Source of the DNA: Persicitalea jodogahamensis
Lineage (GTDB): Bacteria > Bacteroidota > Bacteroidia > Cytophagales > Spirosomataceae
Length of the DNA: 64,000 nt
Direction: 5' to 3'
Assembly (NCBI RefSeq): GCF_014651615.1
Contig: NZ_BMXF01000005.1
Span: forward strand, 248,001 to 312,000
The translations under genes were made by a program, and so were the position numbers. Positions 25,684-34,160 of the stretch are shown one piece after another; position 1 is the stretch's first letter, and the number at the start of each line of letters is the position of its first letter. Under the pieces are notes generated by a model that was given only the letters and a program-made list of their open reading frames with translations, did not search any database and was not told the DNA's origin.

Positions 25684-26304
25684 ATGAAAAAACAGTTGAT
25701 TACTCTGATGATGCTTTTTGCCGTGGCCTGCACGCCCCTCTTTGCGCAGACTACCGCTTCAGCACCACGTACCAAGATAGGTTATACCAACGTCGATTTC
25801 ATTCTGGGCCAACTCCCCGAAGCTAAAAAAATCGAGAACGAACTTTCTATCACGAAGGCTCAGCTTGATAAAGCCCTACAAGACAAGTACAAGGAGTTCC
25901 AGGAGAAACTTGATAATTATAATAAGAACGCATCCGGTATGGCCGATGTAATTCGTGCCGATAAGGAGAAAGAATTGCAGGGATTGCAAACCTCAATTCA
26001 GGAATTACAGCGTAACTCCGAGAATTCTCTACAGACCAAGTACCAGCAGCTGATCGAGCCCGTATTGTTAAAAATCAACAATGCCATTAAGGCTGTAGGT
26101 GAGGCTAATAACTACCTGTACATCCTGAATTCGGATGCTGGCCAGAACACTACGCCTATTCTGCTCTTTGTTGGTTCGGAAGAAAACAACGTGTCTGACC
26201 TGGTCTTTAAAGAGCTGGGTGTTGATCCTGCCAAAGTAGCTCCGGAAACGCCGACGGCACCATCTACCGCCCCGAAGGCTGGAACTACCCCTCCTAAGAA
26301 ATAA
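25684..26304 (+). CDS. OmpH/Skp family periplasmic chaperone, second copy
   Basis: A 206-aa paralogue of the preceding gene, 37 bp downstream. Signal peptide (MKKQLITLMMLFAVACTPLFAQ), OmpH start TKIGYTNVDFILGQLPEAKKIE, a central coiled coil (KALQDKYKEFQEKLDNYNKN and onward), and YLYILNSDAGQNTTPILLFV near the body domain. The Pro/Thr/Ala-rich tail (from about 180) resembles that of its neighbour. Two ompH copies behind bamA are usual in Bacteroidota; the pair may have different clients. A strong terminator follows. Confidence 0.92.
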   Translation: MKKQLITLMMLFAVACTPLFAQTTASAPRTKIGYTNVDFILGQLPEAKKIENELSITKAQLDKALQDKYKEFQEKLDNYNKNASGMADVIRADKEKELQGLQTSIQELQRNSENSLQTKYQQLIEPVLLKINNAIKAVGEANNYLYILNSDAGQNTTPILLFVGSEENNVSDLVFKELGVDPAKVAPETPTAPSTAPKAGTTPPKK

Positions 26305-26322
26305 GGAAAACATCTTTTCTGT

Positions 26323-26358
26323 AAAAAAGCGAAGCGCCTGATGCTTCGCTTTTTTTTT
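26323..26358 (+). terminator. Rho-independent terminator after ompH pair
   Basis: Stem AAAAAAGCGAAGC (26323-26335), seven-base loop, GCTTCGCTTTTTT (26343-26355) and a continuing T-run. It ends the uppS-bamA-ompH-ompH transcription unit 18 bp after the last stop. Confidence 0.92.
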
Positions 26359-26537
26359 GGCTAAAATCGTTAAACTGCCACAGACTGAATGCAGGCTGGA
26401 CAAAACTCCGTCGTTCTAAAAGTCGCATTCCATACGGGATTCGCTATTTTTGCGTTTAAAACAAAGATTTTTTCCAAAAAATTGGTTTCAGAGGTATGGT
26501 TCTTTTCCTGATACCTGTCCAATAATCATATTGATAA

Positions 26538-28193
26538 ATGAAAGCACAACATACTGAAAATCAGACCGTAAAAACTGATGTATTCTCCTCACTTCATGCT
26601 TCATTCTCCAATTTAGTTAGCTTATTGTTAATTGCTGTTCTTGGAATAATTACAAACCACGTATTTGCCCAGGATAACACAACTGAAACGTCCACTCTTC
26701 AAATCATTCTGCCTACCGAACCTGGCTGGAATGTTTTGGAAGAAGGTAAAGAATTCGCCTTCAAGCTAAAATCGCAGGGCGGCAAATCCGACACGGTCTA
26801 TTTCTCAATTGCGGAAGGGAGGCAAAAAGATATGATTTTCGATTCATTGGGTCGATTCGTGTGGACGCCTTCGTATGACATGGCCGACCGCATCAACACG
26901 TTGCGTTCGTTGCCCGTGGTCTTTGAGGCGACCAATACCGCCGGGGAGAGCGTTACCAAGCAGATCGCGTTTAAGATTGTTCATGTCAACCGCCCACCGG
27001 AAGTGGACGAACTACGGCCATTTTACGTGCAATACAAAACTCAGAACACTTACCAAATAGATATGAATGCCGTCCGTGATCCCGATAGTGACCCGACGGT
27101 GATAGTCCCTGCGGCGGAGCAGATGCCCGAAGGGATGAAGATTTCGGCGAGCGGGGAGGTCACTTGGAATCCTTCACAGACGCAGTTCAACTTTCTGGGT
27201 AAAGGTGCCCGGTACATCGAATTTTACGTTGAAGACCAGCCTGCCAAAGCCCGCACCAAAGGCCGCATCAAGCTGGAAATCACACAAACAGATTTACCTC
27301 CAGAAATCACGGTGGTGCCAAACGTCAGTAGGGTAAAGTACAAAGAGAATACGACCATTAACATCAAGTTTTTCCTTTCCGACCCTAACGGCGACGACGA
27401 CCTCTCGACATTCTCCTTCGTCTCTGACAACCGCAACATTTCTCAAAACAATACGATTGTCAAAAATGCCCCAACCTCGTACGAGTTCATCTGGACGCCT
27501 AGTTACGACTTCGTACAAGACCCTTTCGATTCGCTGGCTTTCGACATAACATTTTATGTACTGGACAAAGCGCGCAATCGTGCCGAACGTAAAATTCATT
27601 TCAATATAGAAAACACCATTAATGAAGCTGAGCGTGACGCCTACAACTATGCCCTTTATCGCAGTGGCCTTGTCAACGCCTGGGGCTTGCTGGAACAGAT
27701 GAAAGAGAAGGAAGAGGAATTGAAAAAAGGCTACCGCCGTGCCAAAAAGGGCAAGAAAAATCGCTCGGTGGTAAATGCGTCGCTCGGTGCCACCACAGGT
27801 CTCGCCCCGGTTATCGCAGGGCCTAAAAAGCCCAGCCTGAAAACGGGCATTACCACTGTGGGTGGAACTACGGTGATGACCATCGGGACCCTGGAAGCCA
27901 CGGAAGTCATCGGTCGCTCGACGAAAGACCTGTTGGACCGCTTTAACTACGTAATGGAGAAAAAGAGCGAGCTACAGAACAAAGGCGATATTTTTGCCCG
28001 CGAGTATTCGCTCAAATCAGCCCGCCGCACCAACGATTTCATCCGTAAGCTAGACGAATTCCGCGCCCTGATGAATCTGAAAGGATTGGTGGCCCTCGAA
28101 CTGGACGCTAACTGGGAAAATAAAAAGGAGGCTACTGACAAAGCGTTGAAGCGCGCTTTCAAAGACTTTTCGCCTCTGGAGTCGACGCAGTAG
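26538..28193 (+). CDS. Large exported protein with Ig/cadherin-like domains, unknown function
   Basis: A 551-aa protein with a long positively charged leader and hydrophobic export segment (LLIAVLGIITNHVFAQ, about 35-50). At least three Ig-like or cadherin-like beta domains follow (about 55-370), each ending in a WTPSYD or WNPSQT motif: FVWTPSYDM, VTWNPSQTQF, FIWTPSYDF. The remainder (about 375-551) is helical and charged, with EQMKEKEEELKKGYRRAKKG and a central Gly/Ala/Thr-rich segment around 415-465. The repeated WTPSYD motif is reminiscent of putative Ig domains in Bacteroidota surface proteins, but there is no T9SS tail. I do not recognise a family. It lies alone between bamA cluster terminator and a repeat array. 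Confidence 0.75.
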   Translation: MKAQHTENQTVKTDVFSSLHASFSNLVSLLLIAVLGIITNHVFAQDNTTETSTLQIILPTEPGWNVLEEGKEFAFKLKSQGGKSDTVYFSIAEGRQKDMIFDSLGRFVWTPSYDMADRINTLRSLPVVFEATNTAGESVTKQIAFKIVHVNRPPEVDELRPFYVQYKTQNTYQIDMNAVRDPDSDPTVIVPAAEQMPEGMKISASGEVTWNPSQTQFNFLGKGARYIEFYVEDQPAKARTKGRIKLEITQTDLPPEITVVPNVSRVKYKENTTINIKFFLSDPNGDDDLSTFSFVSDNRNISQNNTIVKNAPTSYEFIWTPSYDFVQDPFDSLAFDITFYVLDKARNRAERKIHFNIENTINEAERDAYNYALYRSGLVNAWGLLEQMKEKEEELKKGYRRAKKGKKNRSVVNASLGATTGLAPVIAGPKKPSLKTGITTVGGTTVMTIGTLEATEVIGRSTKDLLDRFNYVMEKKSELQNKGDIFAREYSLKSARRTNDFIRKLDEFRALMNLKGLVALELDANWENKKEATDKALKRAFKDFSPLESTQ

Positions 28194-28205
28194 TTATTGA
28201 GCCAC

Positions 28206-28236
28206 AAAGCGACAGAGCGACAGAGCGACAAAGTTG
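28206..28236. repeat. 8-bp tandem repeat array (left of four-helix-bundle gene)
   Basis: Four tandem units of the 8-mer AAAGCGAC or AGAGCGAC, ending AAAGTTG. It lies 12 bp after the stop of the preceding gene and 45 bp before the end of the four-helix-bundle gene. The inverted counterpart is at 28793-28824. Confidence 0.85.
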
Positions 28237-28281
28237 AGCTGCGAGGCGATGATACATAACATAAAAGTTAAAGACTTTTGC

Positions 28282-28650
28282 TTACTCTTTGGCTTTAAGT
28301 TTTTGGATGAAGCTGGACATCATTCTTTCCACCTCCCGGCTCTGTTCGTGCAAGATATCGAACCTGTCTCTTTGCAAGTAGTTTAAGTTGACAGCAATTT
28401 CAAGCTGGGTCTGTAATTCGTAAAGTGAACCGAAGGCTATTTGTAAAAAACGCAAATAGTCTCCGGTACTCCTCCGACCGAAACCTTCGGCTATGTTGCT
28501 GGGTACGGAGATAGCACATCGTCGAATCTGAGATGTTAAGGAAAATCGCTCCGAATCTGGAAACGCGGAGGTTGACTTGTAGACCGCTGTTACCAACAAC
28601 ATGGATTTTTGCCAAATCAACAAATCACGAAACGTTCTTACCTCCGCCAT
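28282..28650 (-). CDS. Four-helix-bundle protein (S23/23S rRNA-intervening-sequence family)
   Basis: A 122-aa all-helical protein. The signature is FPDSERFSLTSQIRRCAISV followed by PSNIAEGFGRRS, the hallmark of the S23 ribosomal-IVS protein family, which forms a pentameric four-helix bundle with a basic surface that binds nucleic acid; it is also related to the avd accessory proteins of diversity-generating retroelements. Free-standing copies like this one are common in Bacteroidota and have no proven function. It starts at ATG 28650, 14 bp after the lspA stop, so it is probably expressed with lspA. It is bracketed by inverted arrays of an 8-bp repeat. Confidence 0.93.
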   Translation of the reverse strand: MAEVRTFRDLLIWQKSMLLVTAVYKSTSAFPDSERFSLTSQIRRCAISVPSNIAEGFGRRSTGDYLRFLQIAFGSLYELQTQLEIAVNLNYLQRDRFDILHEQSREVERMMSSFIQKLKAKE

Positions 28651-28664
28651 AGTATCGATTTTGA

Positions 28665-29456
28665 TTAACCCTGTGGCTTTGAACTCTCGTCCTGTGGCTT
28701 CACGACTTCATCTTGCGGCTCACTAACCTCAGTCTCATCACTCAAAAACGTCGTCTCTTCATTATTTGACAGTTCCGCATCTGAAAATTCCACTTTGTCG
28801 CTTTGTCGCTTTGTCGCTTTGTTGCTTTCATAGTCTGTCACTTCTACCTCTTCCTCGACTTCATACTCATGGCTATGCTTGAAGAAGGAGCTCTGGAAGA
28901 TCAGGATCGTACACACACCTACGAAGATGCAGGCATCGGCGAAGTTAAAAATGGGGGTAGAATAGTACTGCCCTCCCCAGACAGGTACCCAATCGGGCAC
29001 GAACCCTTCCCAGAAATCAACGAAAACCATGTCGATCACTTGCCCGTGAAACCAGGGCGTGGGGGAACCATAGGGCGCATTTCCCAGCAGAACGCCGTAA
29101 AAAGTGCTGTCGATTACATTGCCCACTGCTCCTGCCAGAATCATTGCCAGCGCCCACAACAGGCCCGATGCCGCACCGCGCCGCGCCAGATTGATCAGGT
29201 ACCAGGCTATAGCCCCCATTGCGACGAGGCGAAAGAGCGTCAGGAATAGCTTGCCATACTCATGCCCCAGTTCCATGCCGAAGGCCATACCCGGATTGAG
29301 GACGTAATGCAGCTTCATCCAATCGCCAATCAGCGCGATCTGCCCCGAAAAACCCGGATCCATGTACTTATGCACCAACATCTTGCTTGTCTGGTCGATG
29401 GCAATAAGCAACACACTGAAAAGAATGTATTTGGTGGGGTTCTTGGGTTGAATCAT
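28665..29456 (-). CDS. lspA: Lipoprotein signal peptidase with long acidic C-terminal tail
   Basis: Membrane aspartic protease that removes signal peptides from prolipoproteins such as the SusD and other lipoproteins here. From the ATG at 29456 it is 263 aa (MIQPKNPTKYILFSVLLIAID). Catalytic residues are visible in GNVIDSTFYG and FNFADACIFVGV. Four membrane helices end near residue 205. The remaining 55 or so residues are an acidic, Glu/Asp/Ser/Thr-rich tail partly encoded by an 8-bp tandem repeat (residues SNKATKRQSDKV), which is not part of the LspA family fold. Start at 29537 is possible but would add residues the family lacks. Confidence 0.93.
   Translation of the reverse strand: MIQPKNPTKYILFSVLLIAIDQTSKMLVHKYMDPGFSGQIALIGDWMKLHYVLNPGMAFGMELGHEYGKLFLTLFRLVAMGAIAWYLINLARRGAASGLLWALAMILAGAVGNVIDSTFYGVLLGNAPYGSPTPWFHGQVIDMVFVDFWEGFVPDWVPVWGGQYYSTPIFNFADACIFVGVCTILIFQSSFFKHSHEYEVEEEVEVTDYESNKATKRQSDKVEFSDAELSNNEETTFLSDETEVSEPQDEVVKPQDESSKPQG
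28793..28824. repeat. 8-bp tandem repeat inside the lspA coding tail
   Basis: Four tandem units, three CTTTGTCG and one CTTTGTTG (minus-strand sense CGACAAAG), the inverted counterpart of the array at 28206-28236. It lies in frame in lspA; because the unit is 8 bp, gain or loss of one copy would shift the frame of the last 45 or so residues. Confidence 0.88.
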
Positions 29457-29576
29457 TATCAAAAAATTTACGGAAGATCTGACACGCCTATCGACGCAAA
29501 TCCCTAATGCGGCGATCAGGCATGAATCAAAAGGCAAAAATAGTCCTTTTTCCGGGCCTTACATAACTCCTTGTTG

Positions 29577-30779
29577 TTACATGGCCCCCAGACCGCGACG
29601 CTTCATTTCGCGCTTTACCAGCAAAAATTCCCGGCTGCTTTGTCCGGCGATGGATTTATTCTCCTCAGCCCGGCGAAAGAGATAGGGCATCACCGAATCG
29701 ATGGGGCCGTAAGGCACGTACTTGGCGACATTGTAGCCCAGATTGGCCAAATTGTAAGACAGGTTATCGCTCATACCCAATAACTGCGCGAACCACACGC
29801 GCGGATCGCCTGATTTGAGACCGAGTTTCTGCATTTTACAGGCGCAATGCAGGCAGCTATCCTCATTGTGGGTGCCCAGGCAAAACTCAATATTCTCGAT
29901 ATGTTCCAGCGAAAAATCGACGGCGGCATCGTAGTCGCGGTCAGTATCGGCTTTGGTGGCCTGAATCGGATTACGGTAGTTGTTCTCCCGTGCGCGAATC
30001 CGCTCTTTTTCCATGTAGGCACCACGTACCAGCTTTCCACCCAATATGTAATTGTTCTCCCGTGCCCGCAGGTAAGCAGTTTTGTAAGCTTCCAGTACTT
30101 CGTGCCGATAAAGTTGGTAAGTATTGAAGACAATGGCCTGACGGCTGTTGTATCGCGCCATCATAGTATAGGCCAGGTCGTCGATCACTTCCTGAATCCA
30201 ACTCTCTTCGCCATCAAAAAATATTCGTACGGAACGCAGGTGCGCCTGGCTGCACAGTCGCTCGACCCGATCTACCACGCGCGCATAAGCCTGAGTGTCG
30301 GCCGGGGTTAAATCGGCTTTCTTTTGCACTTTTTCAAGAAGCTCATTGGGTGCGATTCCTGATACCTTGAACACCGTGAATGGAATATCTTTTGAGGTGG
30401 CCGCCCGGTCGATCGTACGGAGTAATTCGGCGGTAGTTTCTTCAAAAACGGCCTCCTCGTCTTCACCTTCTATGGAATAATCCAAAATGGTGCCGATGCC
30501 AGAGTCGCTTAGTTGGCGGATCGTACTTTCGCATTCGCGGATCGTTTCTCCACCACAAAACTGTTCATAAATCGTACTGCGAATAAGCTTTTTTACGGGT
30601 AAATGTAGTCTTAAAGCAAGTTTTATAAAAAAAGTACCTAAATTTACAAGTCCTGCCCGGTTCATCATAGCAAAAAGCCAATAGGTTTTGCGTAGTTGAT
30701 GATTGGATTTGGCCGCAAAAGCCACGGATGTATCTTCAAATACAGCAGGTGAAATAGCGGGTTGGGTTATTGGGGGCAT
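29577..30779 (-). CDS. Proline dehydrogenase
   Basis: FAD enzyme oxidising proline to pyrroline-5-carboxylate and feeding electrons to the quinone pool. The 400-aa protein shows the PRODH TIM barrel: GTILDYSIEGEDEE, IPFTVFKVSGIAP (substrate barrel strand), GGKLVRGAYMEKER, and the C-terminal YLFRRAEEN containing the two Arg that bind the proline carboxylate. It is monofunctional: there is no P5C dehydrogenase or PutA DNA-binding domain. Start is ATG 30779. It is divergent from the DAHP synthase gene with 247 bp between. The usual partner P5C dehydrogenase gene is not in the window. Confidence 0.93.
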   Translation of the reverse strand: MPPITQPAISPAVFEDTSVAFAAKSNHQLRKTYWLFAMMNRAGLVNLGTFFIKLALRLHLPVKKLIRSTIYEQFCGGETIRECESTIRQLSDSGIGTILDYSIEGEDEEAVFEETTAELLRTIDRAATSKDIPFTVFKVSGIAPNELLEKVQKKADLTPADTQAYARVVDRVERLCSQAHLRSVRIFFDGEESWIQEVIDDLAYTMMARYNSRQAIVFNTYQLYRHEVLEAYKTAYLRARENNYILGGKLVRGAYMEKERIRARENNYRNPIQATKADTDRDYDAAVDFSLEHIENIEFCLGTHNEDSCLHCACKMQKLGLKSGDPRVWFAQLLGMSDNLSYNLANLGYNVAKYVPYGPIDSVMPYLFRRAEENKSIAGQSSREFLLVKREMKRRGLGAM

Positions 30780-31026
30780 TATAATTAGATCGTTGGGTTA
30801 AATTCGTATTCTTCGCTATTCTAAACGAAAAGAAACGGGTTCTATTTTTAAGGTAGAAAAGCAAATAAGGTAAAGAAAGCCAGTATGATTTTTTTTAGAA
30901 CCATACGAATAATTGACTTCCCAGCAATTGTTTGGGCAACAAAGGTACATAAAGCACTTCAATACCCTATTTCATACAGATTTCATTAGTACATTTTTTA
31001 TTTTTCATAAGGTTAAGTAGTTGAAT

Positions 31027-32121
31027 ATGAATGCTTCGTTAGACATCCTGCCACTGAGTAGCTGGATCAATACCGACGGTAAGCCTCTGGTGATTGCCGG
31101 GCCGTGCAGCGCCGAAACTGAGGAACAAATGGTGGAGTCCGCCGTCCAGATTAAGAACGAAGGCTACGCACACGTCATTCGTGCGGGGGTCTGGAAGCCG
31201 CGTACCCGCCCCGGCTCGTTCGAGGGCATGGGCGAAGCTGCCCTGCCCTGGCTACAGACGGTTAAGAAGGAAACCGGAATGCCCGTGGCCATCGAAGTGG
31301 CTAATCCCAACCACATCGAACTGGCGCTGAAGTACGGCGTGGATATTTTGTGGGTGGGTGCCCGTACTACGGTGAATCCCTTCAACGTGCAGGAACTGGC
31401 TGACGCCCTGAAAGGTGTAGACGTTCCGCTCCTGGTGAAAAATCCCGTAAACCCGGACCTGCAACTCTGGATCGGCGCATTGGAGCGTTTCAACCGGGCG
31501 GGCGTAAAAAAGCTGGGCGCCATTCACCGTGGATTTTCCAACGCGCAGGAAAACAAGTTCCGCAACTCCCCAATGTGGCCGATTGCCATTGAGTTGAAGA
31601 CGCTTTTCCCACAACTACCCATCATTGGCGACCCCAGTCACATGGCGGGTAAGCGTGCCTTGCTGTTTGAACTGACGCAGCGCGCGATGGACCTGAACTA
31701 CGATGGTCTTATCATTGAGTCGCACCGCGATCCCGATAAGGCCTGGTCCGACGCAGCGCAGCAACTGACGCCGGTAGCTCTGGGCGAAATGCTCCATGAA
31801 CTACACGTGCGTAAGAAGTCGTACGGCGACGAGTACCAGACCCAATTGGAAATCATTCGGGAAAAACTCGATCACCTCGACCGTGAACTGCTCGAAACGC
31901 TAGCCGCCCGGATGTCACTGGTCGAGAAAATTGCCGAGTACAAGCGCGACAACAACGTGTCGGCTTACCAGGTGGACCGCTTCCGCGAAATCCTGAACAC
32001 TCGCGCCGAGTGGGGCAACAGCCTGAACCTGTTCCCTAATCTGGTGGACGAACTCTTCAAACTCGTTCACATGGAGTCTATCCGCAAGCAAACAGAGGTA
32101 ATGAACCAGGTAAGCGCATAA
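31027..32121 (+). CDS. Bifunctional DAHP synthase / chorismate mutase (type II)
   Basis: Catalyses the first step of aromatic amino-acid synthesis and, through a fused domain, chorismate to prephenate. The 364-aa protein (ATG at 31027; a TTG at 31021 is less likely) has a KdsA-like DAHP synthase barrel (residues 1-255: VIAGPCSAETEEQM, RAGVWKPRTRPGSFEGMG, GDPSHMAGKRAL, IIESHRDPDKAWSDA) and an AroQ chorismate mutase helical domain (about 270-355: REKLDHLDRELLETLAARMS, VEKIAEYKRDNN). This order and fusion are characteristic of Bacteroidota. A strong terminator follows. The mutase domain often acts as the allosteric sensor for the synthase. Confidence 0.95.
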   Translation: MNASLDILPLSSWINTDGKPLVIAGPCSAETEEQMVESAVQIKNEGYAHVIRAGVWKPRTRPGSFEGMGEAALPWLQTVKKETGMPVAIEVANPNHIELALKYGVDILWVGARTTVNPFNVQELADALKGVDVPLLVKNPVNPDLQLWIGALERFNRAGVKKLGAIHRGFSNAQENKFRNSPMWPIAIELKTLFPQLPIIGDPSHMAGKRALLFELTQRAMDLNYDGLIIESHRDPDKAWSDAAQQLTPVALGEMLHELHVRKKSYGDEYQTQLEIIREKLDHLDRELLETLAARMSLVEKIAEYKRDNNVSAYQVDRFREILNTRAEWGNSLNLFPNLVDELFKLVHMESIRKQTEVMNQVSA

Positions 32122-32149
32122 TAGCGCCCCTCTGTATTCACAATAAATG

Positions 32150-32179
32150 AAAGAGGTCACCTGAATGGTGACCTCTTTT
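32150..32179 (+). terminator. Rho-independent terminator after DAHP synthase/chorismate mutase
   Basis: Stem AAAGAGGTCACC (32150-32161), loop TGAAT, GGTGACCTCTTT (32167-32178) followed by TG and a T-rich stretch. It lies 28 bp after the stop. Confidence 0.9.
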
Positions 32180-32201
32180 GCTTTTCAACAGATTTGATCA
32201 A

Positions 32202-32233
32202 TTTGGGACAGCCATCGTAATCTGTTAGTTTTG
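32202..32233 (+). promoter_or_regulatory. Bacteroidota-type promoter of the dipeptidase gene
   Basis: A -33 element TTTG (32202-32205) and a -7 element TAGTTTTG (32226-32233) separated by 20 bp match the Bacteroidota primary sigma consensus TTTG-N19-21-TAnnTTTG. The expected transcription start is near 32240, giving a 5' leader of about 75 nt before the ATG at 32316. It sits directly after the preceding terminator. Confidence 0.6.
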
Positions 32234-32315
32234 GGCACTCCATAGTTTTTCACGGAAACAGCCTCACTCATCAACCCAATCGTTATTCATTACTCATCAT
32301 TGACACGGTTTCACT

Positions 32316-33683
32316 ATGCAAAAGTACCTAACCGATAATAAAGATCGCTTCCTGAACGAACTCCTCGACCTACTGCGTATCCCTTCCGTCAGCGCCGATT
32401 CAAAGTTTAAAGAAGACACCCGCCGCGCCGCCGAATTTGTGCGCCAAAGCATCGAAGACGCCGGAGCTGACTGGGTCAAGATTTTTGAAACGCCAGGTCA
32501 TCCGATCGTGTACGGTGAAAAAATCGTGAACCCTGCCGCCCCGACGGTGTTGATTTATGGTCATTATGATGTGCAGCCTGCCGATCCGTATGAACTCTGG
32601 GATTCCCCACCCTTTGAACCCGTTATCAAGAACGAGCGGATTTATGCCCGCGGAGCCTGTGACGATAAAGGGCAGTTTTATATGCATATCAAGGCACTTG
32701 AAATGATGATCTCCACCAAGTCGCTGCCCTGCAATGTCAAGATTATGATTGAAGGAGAGGAAGAAGTCGGCTCCGATCATCTTGGCGAATTTGTAAAAGC
32801 CCACCGTGACATGCTGGCTTGCGACACCATCCTGATATCCGACACCAGTATTATCGCCAACGACGTACCTTCCATTGAAGTGGGTCTGCGCGGGCTTACG
32901 TATCTGGAAGTGGAAGTAATCGGTGCCAACCGTGACCTGCATTCGGGCGTCTACGGCGGCGCAGTCGCCAATCCCATCAATGTACTTTGCGAAATGATCG
33001 CCTCGCTGCACGATGAAAACGGCCACATTACCATTCCAGGCTTTTACGACAACGTGGAGGAGCTCACTGCCGACGAACGTACGGCTATGAACGAGGCCCC
33101 CTTTGATTTGGAGGAATACAAGCAAGATTTGCTGATTGAGGACGTAAAAGGCGAAGCGGGCTACACCACTATTGAGCGTACTTCCATCCGCCCTACGCTG
33201 GATGTAAATGGTATTTGGGGGGGCTACATCGGCGAAGGAGCCAAAACGGTACTACCTTCCAAAGCTTACGCCAAGATCTCGATGCGCCTGGTTCCTAATC
33301 AAACCGACAAAGAAATTGAGGAGAAATTCACGAAGCATTTCTTGTCCATTGCCCCACCTTCCGTGAAGGTCAGCGTGAAGCCCCACCATGGCGGCCTGCC
33401 CTACGTGAACCCCACCGATTCAATAGAATACGAAGCAGCCTCGCTGGCCATGGAAGAATCCTTCGGCAAGAAACCTATCCCCACACGCGGTGGTGGCAGC
33501 ATTCCTATCGTGGCACTTTTCGAGCAGGAACTGGGCCGCAAAAGTATCCTGATGGGTTTCGGTCTGGACATCGACGCCCTGCACTCACCAAATGAAAGTT
33601 ACGGGCTATTCAACTACTACAAAGGCATCGAGACGATTCCGCTGTTCTTTAAGCACTATGCGGCGTTGAAGAAGGAGGAGTGA
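32316..33683 (+). CDS. M20 family dipeptidase
   Basis: Zinc-dependent carnosinase-like peptidase of 455 aa acting on dipeptides in the cytoplasm. Metal ligands and catalytic residues are in YGHYDVQPADP (His and Asp), ARGACDDKGQFY (bridging Asp), IEGEEEVGS (catalytic Glu pair) and LHSPNESY near the C-terminus. The lid domain lies at about 190-310 (DLHSGVYGGAVANPI, with the dimer-contributed His). No signal peptide. Transcribed from its own promoter (32202-32233). A hairpin downstream at 33692-33732 probably ends it, shared with the convergent toxin gene. Confidence 0.95.
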   Translation: MQKYLTDNKDRFLNELLDLLRIPSVSADSKFKEDTRRAAEFVRQSIEDAGADWVKIFETPGHPIVYGEKIVNPAAPTVLIYGHYDVQPADPYELWDSPPFEPVIKNERIYARGACDDKGQFYMHIKALEMMISTKSLPCNVKIMIEGEEEVGSDHLGEFVKAHRDMLACDTILISDTSIIANDVPSIEVGLRGLTYLEVEVIGANRDLHSGVYGGAVANPINVLCEMIASLHDENGHITIPGFYDNVEELTADERTAMNEAPFDLEEYKQDLLIEDVKGEAGYTTIERTSIRPTLDVNGIWGGYIGEGAKTVLPSKAYAKISMRLVPNQTDKEIEEKFTKHFLSIAPPSVKVSVKPHHGGLPYVNPTDSIEYEAASLAMEESFGKKPIPTRGGGSIPIVALFEQELGRKSILMGFGLDIDALHSPNESYGLFNYYKGIETIPLFFKHYAALKKEE

Positions 33684-33691
33684 GGGTCAGG

Positions 33692-33732
33692 AAGTATTAG
33701 AATTCTGGTTAGCAATAAGGGTTCTAATACTT
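33692..33732. terminator. Bidirectional hairpin between dipeptidase and PIN gene
   Basis: Arms AAGTATTAGAA (33692-33702) and TTCTAATACTT (33722-33732) are perfectly complementary with a 19-base loop, in a 51-bp gap between convergent genes. T-tracts are short (TTCTTAAAAT on the plus strand), so termination is probable rather than certain. Confidence 0.55.
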
Positions 33733-33734
33733 TC

Positions 33735-34160
33735 TTAAAATAATTTAACCATCTGAGCGGGCGTAACGACAGGTAGCGCCTTGGTATCCTGCGCTGCAAA
33801 ATCCCGTAAATTTCCTGTCACAAAATAATCCAGGCGTTCGCCATGCATTGCTAGTTCATACTGGAAAGCATCTTCCAAGTCTCTCATGGGTCGCTGACAC
33901 GCCTTTTCATAAGGAGTATTATCTGCAGGCATGACTTTCAAAATCGAGAGTACCTCTTGCACGGCTTTTCGTAGTTTCGCGCCTTTCCTTCCTGATTTTT
34001 CCAGTACATATGCCAGGGTGTAAACTGACCCCGCTGAAATGTACGCAGAGAGTTTTCCGGTTTCTGCGGCTTCGATAATAGTGGTAGCTTCGTTGGCGAA
34101 GGTGTCCTGCCGATCCAGGAGCCAATCCAGCACCACGTTTGTATCAAGGAATATTTTCAT
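33735..34160 (-). CDS. PIN domain ribonuclease toxin (VapC-like)
   Basis: A 141-aa PIN-domain protein. Conserved acidic residues are visible: Asp6 in MKIFLDTNVVLDWLLDR, Glu in YEKACQRPMRDLEDAFQY and Asp in LDYFVTGNLRDFAAQ. Such proteins are Mg-dependent RNases and usually toxins. It overlaps the preceding antitoxin by four bases (ATGA), indicating coupled translation from one minus-strand transcript. Its ending VVTPAQMVKLF is typical of VapC-like PIN proteins of Bacteroidota. The target RNA cannot be predicted. Confidence 0.92.
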   Translation of the reverse strand: MKIFLDTNVVLDWLLDRQDTFANEATTIIEAAETGKLSAYISAGSVYTLAYVLEKSGRKGAKLRKAVQEVLSILKVMPADNTPYEKACQRPMRDLEDAFQYELAMHGERLDYFVTGNLRDFAAQDTKALPVVTPAQMVKLF

